Origin: Paragordius varius
Lineage: Eukaryota; Nematomorpha
Direction: 5' to 3'
DNA: 64,000 nucleotides
Assembly (NCBI GenBank): GCA_964247055.1
Contig: OZ176054.1
Span: 1-64,000 of the forward strand
Below the pieces are notes generated by a model. That model was not told the DNA's origin, made no database searches, and saw only the letters and a list, made by a program, of their open reading frames with translations. Each line of letters opens with the position of its first letter. Within the stretch, counting starts at the first letter, position 1. Below, piece after piece: positions 8,891 through 21,861 of the stretch. A program made the position numbers and the translations under genes.

Positions 8891-9585
8891 AATGCAAACG
8901 AACTGGCGACTGCTAGGAAGAGACTGACGACGGATAGAATGATTGCTAAAAAATGACTGACGACGGATAGGAGGAATGCCGAAAAATGACTGACGACGGA
9001 TAGGATGATTGTTGAAAAATGACTGACGACGGATAGGGGAAATGCAGAAAACCAACTGACGACGGCTAGAAAATGACGGACAGAAACAGACTGACGACGG
9101 ATAGAATAATTGCTGAAAAATGACTGACGACGGATAGGAGGAATGCCGAAAAATGACTGACGACGGATAGGATGATTGTTGAAAAATGACTGACGACGGA
9201 TAGGGAGAATGCAAAAAACCAACTGACGACGGCTAGAAAGTGACGGACAAAAACAGACTGACGACGGATAGAATGATTGCTAAAAAATGACTGACGACGG
9301 ATAGGAGGAATGCCGAAAAATGACTGACGACGGATAGGATGATTGTTGAAAAATGACTGACGACGGATAGGGGAAATGCAGAAAACCAACTGACGACGGC
9401 TAGAAAATGACGGACAGAAACAGACTGACGACGGATAGAATAATTGCTGAAAAATGACTGACGACGGATAGGAGGAATGCCGAAAAATGACTGACGACGG
9501 ATAGGATGATTGCTAAAAAATGACTGACGACGGATAGGAGGAATGCTGAAAAATGACAGACGACGGATAGGAGGAATGCAGAAAA
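8890..9585 (-). repeat. 33-bp subtelomeric repeat, block 2 (167-bp higher-order repeat)
   Basis: About 20 copies of the same unit as block 1, on the opposite strand (core CTGACGACGG). The order is strict: five different subunits recur as a higher-order unit. AGACTGACGACGGATAGAAT-type subunits begin at 8921, 9088, 9255 and 9422, an exact 167-bp period (5 x about 33.4). Alternate 167-bp units differ in small ways (GAATGATTGCTAAAA versus GAATAATTGCTGAAA), hinting at a 334-bp super-unit. The last subunits before 9585 depart from the order. Open frames here are repeat translation only. Confidence 0.94.
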
Positions 9586-12500
9586 TAGCCCTTTGGTAGT
9601 TCCATCATCACCCCAAATATTTTTGTGATCGGACTTTAAATGTAAATTTTATGAATTTTTTAAATATTTAAAAAATTTATTTTATACGATTTTAAAAATA
9701 AAAATGGCTACCTAAAATCCAAATTGGATCAGGTGATGTCACCATAATTTTTTTTGGGTAGTCCTATGGTAGTTCCATCATAACCCCAAATATTTTTGAG
9801 ATCGGACTTTAAATGTAAATTTTATGAATTTTTAAAATATTTAAAAAATTTATTTTATACGATTTTAAAAATAAAAATGGCTACCTAAAATCCAAATTTG
9901 ATCAGGTGATCTCACCATAATTTTTTTTGGGTAGCCCTATGGTAGTTCCATCATCACCCCAAATATTTTGGAGATCGGGCTATAAATGTAAATTTTATGA
10001 AATTTTTAAATATTTAAAAAATTTATTTTATACGATTTTAAAAATAAAAATGGCTACCTAAAATCCAAATTTGATCAGGTGATGTCGCCATATTTTTTTT
10101 TGGGTAGCCCTATGGTAGTTCCATCATCACCCCAAATATTTTTGAGATCGGACTTTAAATGTAAATTTTATGAATTTTTAAAATATTTAAAAAATTTATT
10201 TTATACGATTTTAAAAATAAAAATGGCTACCTAAAATCCAAATTTGATCAGGTGATGTCACCATAATTTTTTTTGGGTAGCCCTATGGTAGTTCCATCAT
10301 CACCCCAAATATTTTGGAGATCGGGCTATAAATGTAAATTTTATGAATTTTTTAAATATTTAAAAAATTTATTTTATACGATTTTAAAAATAAAAATGGC
10401 TACCTAAAATCCAAATTTGATCAGGTGATGTCACCATAATTTTTTTTGGGTAGCCCTATGGTAGTTCCATCATAACCCCAAATATTTTTCAGATCGGACT
10501 TTAAATGTAAATTTTATGAATTTTTAAAATATTTAAAAAATTTATTTTATACGATTTTAAAAATAAAAATGGCTACCTAAAATCCAAATTTGATCAGGTG
10601 ATGTCACCATAATTTTTTTTGGGTAGCCCTATGGTAGTTCCATCATCACCCCAAATATTTTGGAGATCGGGCTATAAATGTAAATTTTATGAATTTTTTA
10701 AATATTTAAAAAATTTATTTTATACGATTTTAAAAATAAAAATGGCTACCTAAAATCCAAATTTGATCAGGTGATGTCACCATAATTTTTTTTGGGTAGC
10801 CCTATGGTAGTTCCATCATCACCCCAAATATTTTGGAGATCGGGCTATAAATGTAAATTTTATGAATTTTTTAAATATTTAAAAAATTTATTTTATACGA
10901 TTTTAAAAATAAAAATGGCTACCTAAAATCCAAATTTGATCAGGTGATGTCACCATAATTTTTTTTGGGTAGCCCTATGGTAGTTCCATCATCACCCCAA
11001 ATATTTTGGAGATCGGGCTATAAATGTAAATTTTATGAATTTTTTAAGTATTTAAAAAATTTATTTTATATGATTTTAAATATAAAAATGGCTACCTAAA
11101 ATCCAAATTTGATCAGGTGATGTCACCATAATTTTTTTTGGGTAGCCCTATGGTAGTTCCATCATCACCCCAAATATTTTGGAGATCGGGCTATAAATGT
11201 AAATTTTATGAATTTTTTAAATATTTAAATAATTTATTTTATACGATTTTAAAAATAAAAATGGCTACCTAAAATCCAAATTTGATCAGGTGATGTCACC
11301 ATAATTTTTTTTGGGTAGCCCTATGGTAGTTCCATCATCACCCCAAATATTTTGGAGATCGGGCTATAAATGTAAATTTTATGAATTTTTTAAATATTTA
11401 AAAAATTTATTTTATACGATTTTAAAAATAAAAATGGCTACCTAAAATCCAAATTTGATCAGGTCATGTCACCATAATTTTTTTTGGGTAGCCCTATGGT
11501 AGTTCCATCATCACCCCAAATATTTTGGAGATCGGGCTATAAATGTAAATTTTATGAATTTTTTAAATATTTAAAAAATTTATTTTATATGATTTTAAAT
11601 ATAAAAATGGCTACCTAAAATCCAAATTTGATCAGGTGATGTCACCATAATTATTTTTGGGTAGCCCTATGGTAGTTCCATCATCACCCCAAATATTTTG
11701 GAGATCGGGCTATAAATGTAAATTTTATGAATTTTTTAAATATTTAAAAAATTTATTTTATACGATTTTAAAAATAAAAATGGCTACCTAAAATCCAAAT
11801 TTGATCAGGTGATGTCACCATAAATTTTTTTGGGTAGCCCTATGGTAGTTCCATCATCACCCCAAATATTTTTGTGATCGGACTTTAAATGTAAATTTTA
11901 TGAATTTTTTAAATTTTTAAAAAATTTATTTTATACGATTTTAAAAATAAAAATGGCTACCTAAAATCCAAATTTGATCAGGTGATGTCACCATAATTTT
12001 TTTTGGGTAGCCCTATGGTAGTTCCATCATAACCCCAAATATTTTTGAGATCGGACTTTAAATGTAAATTTTATGAATTTTTATAATAATTTATTTTATA
12101 CGATTTTAAATATAAAAATGGCTACCTAAAATCCAAATTTGATCAGGTGATGTCACCATAATTTTTTTTGGGTAGCCCTATGGTAGTTCCATCATCACCC
12201 CAAATATTTTGGAGATCGGGCTATAAATGTAAATTTTATGAATTTTTTAAATATTTAAAAAATTTATTTTATATGATTTTAAATATAAAAATGGCTACCT
12301 AAAATCCAAATTTGATCAGGTGATGTCACCATAATTTTTTTTGGGTAGCCCTATGGTAGTTCCATCATCACCCCAAATATTTTGGAGATCGGGCTATAAA
12401 TGTAAATTTTATGAATTTTTTAAATATTTAAAAAATTTATTTTATACGATTTTAAAAATAAAAATGGCTACCTAAAATCCAAATTTGATCAGGTGATGTC

Positions 12501-15500
12501 ACCATAAATTTTTTTGGGTAGCCCTATGGTAGTTCCATCATCACCCCAAATATTTTTGTGATCGGACTTTAAATGTAAATTTTATGAATTTTTTAAATAT
12601 TTAAAAAATTTATTTTATACGATTTTAAAAATAAAAATGGCTACCTAAAATCCAAATTTGATCAGGTGATGTCACCATAATTTTTTTTGGGTAGCCCTAT
12701 GGTAGTTCCATCATAACCCCAAATATTTTTGAGATCGGACTTTAAATGTAAATTTTATGAATTTTTAAAATAATTTATTTTATACGATTTTAAAAATAAA
12801 AATGGCTACCTAAAATCAAAATTTGATCAGGTGATGTCGCCATAATTTTTTTTGGGTAACATGGTAGTTCCATCACAACTTCAAATATTTTTGAGATCGG
12901 ACTTTAAATGTAAATTTTATGAATTTTTTAAATATTTAAAAAATTTATTTTATACGATTTTAAATATAAAAATGGCTACCTAAAATCCAAATTTGATCAG
13001 GTGATGTCGCCATAATTTTTTTTGGGTAGCCCTATGGTAGTTCCATCATCACCCCAAATATTTTTGAGATAGGACTATAAATTTAATTTTTATGAATTTT
13101 TTAAATATTTAAAAAATTTATTTTATACGATTTTAAATATAAAAATGGCTACCTAAAATCCAAATTTGATCAGGTGATGTCACCATAATTTTTTTTGGGT
13201 AGCCCTATGGTAGTTCCATCATCACCCCAAATATTTTGGAGATCGGGCTATAAATGTAAATTTTATGAATTTTTTAAATATTTAAAAAATTTATTTTATA
13301 TGATTTTAAATATAAAAATGGCTACCTAAAATCCAAATTTGATCAGGTGATGTCACCATAATTTTTTTTGGGTAGCCCTATGGTAGTTCCATCATCACCC
13401 CAAATATTTTGGAGATCGGGCTATAAATGTAAATTTTATGAATTTTTTAAATATTTAAAAAATTTATTTTATACGATTTTAAAAATAAAAATGGCTACCT
13501 AAAATCCAAATTTGATCAGGTGATGTCACCATAATTTTTTTTGGGTAGCCCTATGGTAGTTCCATCATCACCCCAAATATTTTTGTGATCGGACTTTAAA
13601 TGTAAATTTTATGAATTTTTTAAATATTTAAAAAATTTATTTTATACGATTTTAAAAATAAAAATGGCTACCTAAATAAAAATGGCTACCTAAAATACAA
13701 ATTTGATCAGGTGATGTCACCATAATTTTTTTTGGGTAGCCCTATGGTAGTTCCATCATCACCCCAAATATTTTTGAGATCGGACTTTAAATGTAAATTT
13801 TATGAATTTTTAAAATATTTAAAAAATTTATTTTATACGATTTTAAAACTAAAAATGGCTACCTAAAATCCAAATTTGATCAGGTGATGTCACCATAATT
13901 TTTTTTGTGTAGCCCTATGGTAGTTCCATTATCACCCCAAATATTTTGGAGATCGGGCTATAAATGTAAATTTTATGAATTATTTAAATATTTAAAAAAT
14001 TTATTTTATACGATTTTAAAAATAAAAATGGCTACCTAAAATCCAAATTTGATCAGGTGATGTCACCATAATTTTTTTTGGGTAGCCCTATGGTAGTTCC
14101 ATCATCACCCCAAATTTTTTGGAGATCGGGCTATAAATGTAAATTTTATGAATTTTTAAAATATTTAAAAAATTTATTTTATACGATTTTAAAAATAAAA
14201 ATGGCTACCTAAAATCCAAATTTGATCAGGTGATGTCACCATATTTTTTTTTGGGTAGCCCTATGGTAGTTCCATCATCACCCCAAATATTTTGGAGATC
14301 GGGCTATAAATGTAAATTTTATGAATTTTTTAAATATTTAAAAAATTTATTTTATACGATTTTAAAAATAAAAATGGCTACCTAAAATCCAAATTTGATC
14401 AGGTGATGTCACCATAATTTTTTTTGGGTAGCCCTATGGTAGTTCCATCATCACCCCAAATATTTTGGAGATCGGGCTATAAATGTAAATTTTATGAATT
14501 TTTTAAGTATTTAAAAAATTTATTTTATATGATTTTAAATATAAAAATGGCTACCTAAAATCCAAATTTGATCAGGTGATGTCACCATAATTTTTTTTGG
14601 GTAGCCCTATGGTAGTTCCATCATCACCCCAAATATTTTGGAGATCGGGCTATAAATGTAAATTTTATGAATTTTTTAAATATTTAAAAAATTTATTTTA
14701 TACGATTTTAAAAATAAAAATGGCTACCTAAAATCCAAATTTGATCAGGTGATGTCACCATAATTTTTTTTGGGTAGCCCTATGGTAGTTCCATCATCAC
14801 CCCAAATATTTTGGAGATCGGGCTATAAATGTAAATTTTATGAATTTTTTAAATATTTAAAAAATTTATTTTATACGATTTTAAAAATAAAAATGGCTAC
14901 CTAAAATCCAAATTGGATCAGGTGATGTCACCATAATTTTTTTTGGGTAGCCCTATGGTAGTTCCATCATAACCCCAAATATTTTTGAGATCGGACTTTA
15001 AATGTAAATTTTATGAATTTTTAAAATATTTGAAAAATTTATTTTATACGATTTTAAAAATAAAAATGGCTACCTAAAATCCAAATTTGATCAGGTGATC
15101 TCACCATAATTTTTTTTGGGTAGCCCTATGGTAGTTCCATCATCACCCCAAATATTTTGGAGATCGGGCTATAAATGTAAATTTTATGAATTTTTTAAAT
15201 ATTTAAAAATTTATTTTATACGATTTTAAAAATAAAAATGGCTACCTAAAATCCAAATTTGATCAGGTGATGTCACCATAATTTTTTTTGGGTAGCCCTA
15301 TGGTAGTTCCATCATCACCCCAAATATTTTCGAGATCGGGCTATAAATGTTAATTTTATGAAATTTTTAAATATTTAAAAATTTTATTTTATACGATTTT
15401 AAAAATAAAAATGGCTACCTAAAATCCAAATTTGATCAGGTGATGTCGCAATATTTTTTTTTGGGTAGCCCTATGGTAGTTCCATCATAACCCCAAATAT

Positions 15501-18500
15501 TTTTGAGATCGGACTTTAAATGTAAATTTTATGAATTTTTAAAATATTTAAAAAATTTATTTTATACGATTTTAAAAATAAAAATAGCTACCTAAAATCC
15601 AAATTTGATCAGGTGATGTCACCATAATTTTTTTTGGGTAGCCTTATGGTAGTTCCATCATCACCCCAAATATTTTGGAGATCGGGCTATAAATGTAAAT
15701 TTTATGAATTTTTTAAATATTTAAAAAATTTATTTTATACGATTTTAAAACTAAAAATGGCTACCTAAAATCCAAATTTGATCAGGTGATGTCACCATAA
15801 TTTTTTTTGGGTAGCCCTATGGTAGTTCCATTATCACCCCAAATATTTTGGAGATCGGGCTATAAATGTAAATTTTATGAATTATTTAAATATTTAAGAA
15901 ATTTATTTTATACGATTTTAAAAATAAAAATGGCTACCTAAAATCCAAATTTGATCAGGTGATGTCACCATAATTTTTTTTGGGTAGCCCTATGGTAGTT
16001 CCATCATCACCCCAAATATTTTGGAGATCGGGCTATAAATGTAAATTTTATGAATTTTTTAAATATTTAAAAAATTTATTTTATACGATTTTAAAAATAA
16101 AAATGGCTACCTAAAATCCAAATTTGATCAGGTGATGTCACCATAATTTTTTTTGGGTAGCCCTATGGTAGTTCCATCATCACCCCAAATATTTTGGAGA
16201 TCGGGCTATAAATGTAAATTTTATGAATTTTTTAAATATTTAAAAAATTTATTTTATACGATTTTAAAAATAAAAATGGCTACCTAAAATCCAAATTTGA
16301 TCAGGTGATGTCACCATAATTTTTTTTGGGTAGCCCTATGGTAGTTCCATCATCACCCCAAATATTTTGGAGATCGGGCTATAAATGTAAATTTTATGAA
16401 TTTTTAAAATATTTAAAAAATTTATTTTATACGATTTTAAAAATAAAAATGGCTACCTAAAAACCAAATTTGATCAGGTGATGTCACCATAATTTTTTTT
16501 GGGTAGCCCTATGGTAGTTCCATCATCACCCCAAATATTTTGGAGATCGGACTATAAATGTAAATTTTATGAATTTTTTAAATATTTAAAAAATTTATTT
16601 TATACGATTTTAAAAATAAAAATGGCTACCTAAAATCCAAATTTGATCAGGTCATGTCACCATAATTTTTTTTGGGTAGCCCTATGGTAGTTCCATCATC
16701 ACCCCAAATATTTTGGAGATCGGTTTATAAATGTAAATATTATGAATTTTTTAAATATTTAAAAAATTTATTTTATACGATTTTAAATATAAAAATGGCT
16801 ACCTAAAATCCAAATTTGATCAGGTGATGTCGCCATAATTTTTTTTGGGTAGCCCTATGGTAGTTCCATCATCACCCCAAATATTTTTGAGGTCGGACTA
16901 TAAATGTAATTTTTATGAATTTTTTAAATATTTAAAAAATTTATTTTATACGATTTTAAATATAAAAATGGCTACCTAAAATCCAAATTTGAGGTGATGT
17001 CACCATAATTTTTTTGGGTAGCCCTATGGTAGTTCCATCATCACCCCAAATATTTTGGAGATCGGGCTATAAATGTAAATTTTATGAATTTTTTAAATAT
17101 TTAAAAAATTTATTTTATATGATTTTAAATATAAAAATGGCTACCTAAAATCCAAATTTGATCACGTGATGTCACCATAATTTTTTTTGGGTAGCCCTAT
17201 GGTAGTTCCATCATCACCCCAAATATTTTGGAGATCGGGCTATAAATGTAAATTTTATGAATTTTTTAAATATTTAAAAAATTTATTTTATACGATTTTA
17301 AAAATAAAAATGGCTACCTAAAATCCAAATTTGATCAGGTGATGTCGCCATAATTTTTTTTGGGTAACCTTATGGTAGTTCCATCATAACTTCAAATATT
17401 TTTGAGATCGGACTTTAAATGTAAATTTTATGAATTTTTTAAATATTTAAAAAATTTATTTTATACGATTTTGAATATAAAAATGGCTACCTAAAATCCA
17501 AATTTGATCAGGTGATGTCGCCATAATTTTTTTTGGGTAGCCCTATGGTAGTTCCATCATCACCCCAAATATTTTTGAGATCGGACTATAAATTTAATTT
17601 TTATGAATTTTTTAAATATTTAAAAAATTTATTTTATACGATTTTAAATATAAAAATGGCTACCTAAAATCCAAATTTGATCAGGTGATGTCACCATAAT
17701 TTTTTTTGGGTAGCCCTATGGTAGTTCCATCATCACCCCAAATATTTTGGAGATCGGGCTATAAATGTAAATTTTATGAATTTTTTAAATATTTAAAAAA
17801 TTTATTTTATATGATTTTAAATATAAAAATGGCTACCTAAAATCCAAATTTGATCAGGTGATGTCACCATAATTTTTTTTGGGTAGCCCTATGGTAGTTC
17901 CATCATCACCCCAAATATTTTGGAGATCGGGCTATAAATGTAAATTTTATGAATTTTTTAAATATTAAAAAAATTTATTTTATACGATTTTAAAAATAAA
18001 AATGGCTACCTAAAATCCAAATTTGATCAGGTGATGTCACCATAATTTTTTTTGGGTAGCCCTATGGTAGTTCCATCATCACCCCAAATATTTTTGTGAT
18101 CGGACTTTAAATGTAAATTTTATGAATTTTTTCAATATTTAAAAAATTTATTTTATACGATTTTAAAAATAAAAATGGCTACCTAAATAAAAATGGCTAC
18201 CTAAAATCCAAATTTGATCAGGTGATGTCACCATAATTTATTTTGGGTAGCCCTATGGTAGTTCCATCATCACCCCAAATATTTTTGAGATCGGAATTTA
18301 AATGTAAATTTTATAAATTTTTAAAATATTTAAAAAATTTATTTTATACGATTTTAAAAATAAAAATGGCTACCTAAAATCCAAATTTGATCAGGTGATG
18401 TCACCATAATTTTTTTTGGGTAGCCCTATGGTAGTTCCATCATCACCCCAAATATTTTGGAGATCGGGCTATAAATGTAAATTTTATGAATTTTTTAAAT

Positions 18501-21500
18501 ATTTAAAAAATTTATTTTATACGATTTTAAAAATAAAAATGGCTACCTAAAATCCAAATTTGATCAGGTGATGTCACCATAATTTTTTTTGGGTAGCCCT
18601 ATGGTAGTTCCATCATCACCCCAAATATTTTGGAGATCGGGCTATAAATGTAAATTTTATGAATTTTTTAAATATTTAAAAAATTTATTTTATACGATTT
18701 TAAAAATAAAAATGGCTACCTAAAATCCAAATTTGATCAGGTGATGTCGCCATAATTTTTTTTGGGTAGCCCTATGGTAGTTCCATCATCACCCCAAATA
18801 TTTTGGAGATCGGGCTATAAATGTAAATTTTATGAATTTTTTAAATATTTAAAAAATTTATTTTATACGATTTTAAAAATAAAAATGGCTACCTAAAATC
18901 CAAATTTGATCAGGTGATGACACCATAATTTTTTTTGGGTAGCCCTATGGTAGTTCCATCATAACCCCAAAAATTTTTGAGATCGGACTTTAAATGTAAA
19001 TTTTATGAATTTTTAAAATATTTAAAAAATTTATTTTATACGATTTTAAAAATAAAAATGGCTACCTAAAATCCAAATTTGATCAGGTGATGTCACCATA
19101 ATTTTTTTTGGGTAGCCCTATGGTAGTTCCATCATCACCCCAAATATTTTGGAGATCGGGCTATAAATGTAAATTTTATGAATTTTTTAAATATTTAAAA
19201 AATTTATTTTATACGATATTAAAAATAAAAATGGCTACCTAAAATCCAAATTTGATCAGGTGATGTCGCCATAATTTTTTTTGGGTAACCTTATGGTAGT
19301 TCCATCATAACCCCAAATATTTTTGAGATCGGACTTTAAATGTAAATTTTATGAATTTTTAAAATATTTAAAAAATTTATTTTATACGATTTTAAAAATA
19401 AAAATGGCTACCTAAAATCCAAATTTGATCAGGTGATGTCACCATAATTTTTTTTGGGTAGCCCTATGGTAGTTCCATCATCACCCCAAATATTTTGGAG
19501 ATCGGGCTATAAATGTAAATTTTATGAATTTTTTAAATATTTAAAAAATTTATTTTATACGATTTTAAAAATAAAAATGGCTACCTAAAATCCAAATTTG
19601 ATCAGGTGATGTCACCATAATTTTTTTTGGGTAGCCCTATGGTAGTTCCATCATCACCCCAAATATTTTGGAGATCGGGCTATAAATGTAAATTTTATGA
19701 ATTTTTTAAATATTTAAAAAATTTATTTTATACGATTTTAAAAATAAAAGTGGCTACATAAAATCCAAATTTGATCAGGTGATGTCGCCATAATTTTTTT
19801 TGGGTAGCCCTATGGTAGTTCCATCATCACCCCAAATATTTTGGAGATCGGGCTATAAATGTAAATTTTATGAATTTTTTAAATATTTAAAAAATTTATT
19901 TTATACGATTTTAAAAATAAAAATGGCTACCTAAAATCCAAATTTGATCAGGTGATGTCACCATAATTTTTTTTGGGTAGCCCTATGGTAGTTCCATCAT
20001 AACCCCAAAAATTTTTGAGATCGGACTTTAAATGTAAATTTTATGAATTTTTAAAATATTTAAAAAATTTATTTTATACGATTTTAAAAATAAAAATGGC
20101 TACCTAAAATCCAAATTTGATCAGGTGATGTCACCATAATTTTTTTTGGGTAGCCCTATGGTAGTTCCATCATCACCCCAAATATTTTGGAGATCGGGCT
20201 ATAAATGTAAATTTTATGAATTTTTTAAATATTTAAAAAATTTATTTTATACGATATTAAAAATAAAAATGGCTACCTAAAATCCAAATTTGATCAGGTG
20301 ATGTCGCCATAATTTTTTTTGGGTAACCTTATGGTAGTTCCATCATAACCCCAAATATTTTTGAGATCGGACTTTAAATGTAAATTTTATGAATTTTTAA
20401 AATATTTAAAAAATTTATTTTATACGATTTTAAAAATAAAAATGGCTACCTAAAATCCAAATTTGATCAGGTGATGTCACCATAATTTTTTTTGGGTAGC
20501 CCTATGGTAGTTCCATCATCACCCCAAATATTTTGGAGATCGGGCTATAAATGTAAATTTTATGAATTTTTTAAATATTTAAAAAATTTATTTTATACGA
20601 TTTTAAAAATAAAAATGGCTACCTAAAATCCAAATTTGATCAGGTGATGTCGCCATAATTTTTTTTGGGTAGCCCTATGGTAGTTCCATCATCACCCCAA
20701 ATATTTTGGAGATCGGGCTATAAATGTAAATTTTATGAATTTTTTAAATATTTAAAAAATTTATTTTATACGATTTTAAAAATAAAAATGGCTACCTAAA
20801 ATCCAAATTTGATCAGGTGATGTCACCATAATTTTTTTTGGGTAGCCCTATGGTAGTTCCATCATAACCCCAAATATTTTTGAGATCGGACTTTAAATGT
20901 AAATTTTATGAATTTTTAAAATATTTAAAAAATTTATTTTATACGATTTTAAAAATAAAAATGGCTACCTAAAATCCAAATTTGATCAGGTGATGTCACC
21001 ATAATTTTTTTTGGGTAGCCCTATGGTAGTTCCATCATCACCCCAAATATTTTGGAGATCGGGATATAAATGTAAATTTTATGAATTTTTAAATATTTAA
21101 AAAATTTATTTTATACGATTTTAAAAATAAAAATGGCTACCTAAAATCCAAATTTGATCAGGTGATGTCACCATAATTTTTTTTGGGTAGCCCTATGGTA
21201 GTTCCATCATCACCCCAAATATTTTTGTGATCGGACTTTAAATGTAAATTTTATGAATTTTTTAAATATTTAAAAAATTTATTTTATACGATTTTAAAAA
21301 TAAAAATGGCTACCTAAAATCCAAATTTGATCAGGTGATGTCACCATAATTTTTTTTGGGTAGCCCTATGGTAGTTCCATCATAACCCCAAATATTTTTC
21401 AGATCGGACTTTAAATGTAAATTTTATGAATTTTTAAAATATTTAAAAAATTTATTTTATACGATTTTAAAAATAAAAATGGCTACCTAAAATCCAAATT

Positions 21501-21861
21501 TGATCAGGTGATGTCACCATAATTTTTTTTGGGTAGCCCTATGGTAGTTCCATCATCACCCCAAATATTTTGGAGATCGGGCTATAAATGTAAATTTTAT
21601 GAATTTTTTAAATATTTAAAAAATTTATTTTATACGATTTTAAAAATAAAAATGGCTACCTAAAATCCAAATTTGATCAGGTGATGTCGCCATAATTTTT
21701 TTTGGGTAGCCCTATGGTAGTTCCATCATCACCCCAAATATTTTGGAGATCGGGCTATAAATGTAAATTTTATGAATTTTTTAAATATTTAAAAAATTTA
21801 TTTTATACGATTTTAAAAATAAAAATGGCTACCTAAAATCCAAATTTGATCAGGTGATGTC
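12501..21861 (+). repeat. satellite macro-duplication, copy A (about 9.36 kb)
   Basis: Rare variants in this stretch recur in the same order in copy B. CACCATAAATTT is at 12501 and 21862 (offset 9361). Later markers keep a constant offset of 9869: CATCACAACT 12871/22740, the 19-bp internal duplication 13671/23540 and 18182/28051, the TTTGAGGTGATG deletion 16992/26861, GGTGATGACACC 18911/28780, and AAAATAAAAGTGG 19741/29610. From about 21050 the offset is 10561. The left limit is uncertain within about 12.3-12.5 kb. Only a handful of single-base differences were seen across 9 kb. Confidence 0.85.

Noticed and set aside
8890..9585. CRISPR-like regular repeats
   Set aside because: A short constant core alternates with variable parts, but the variable parts recur in a fixed five-subunit order, and the setting is a eukaryotic telomere.
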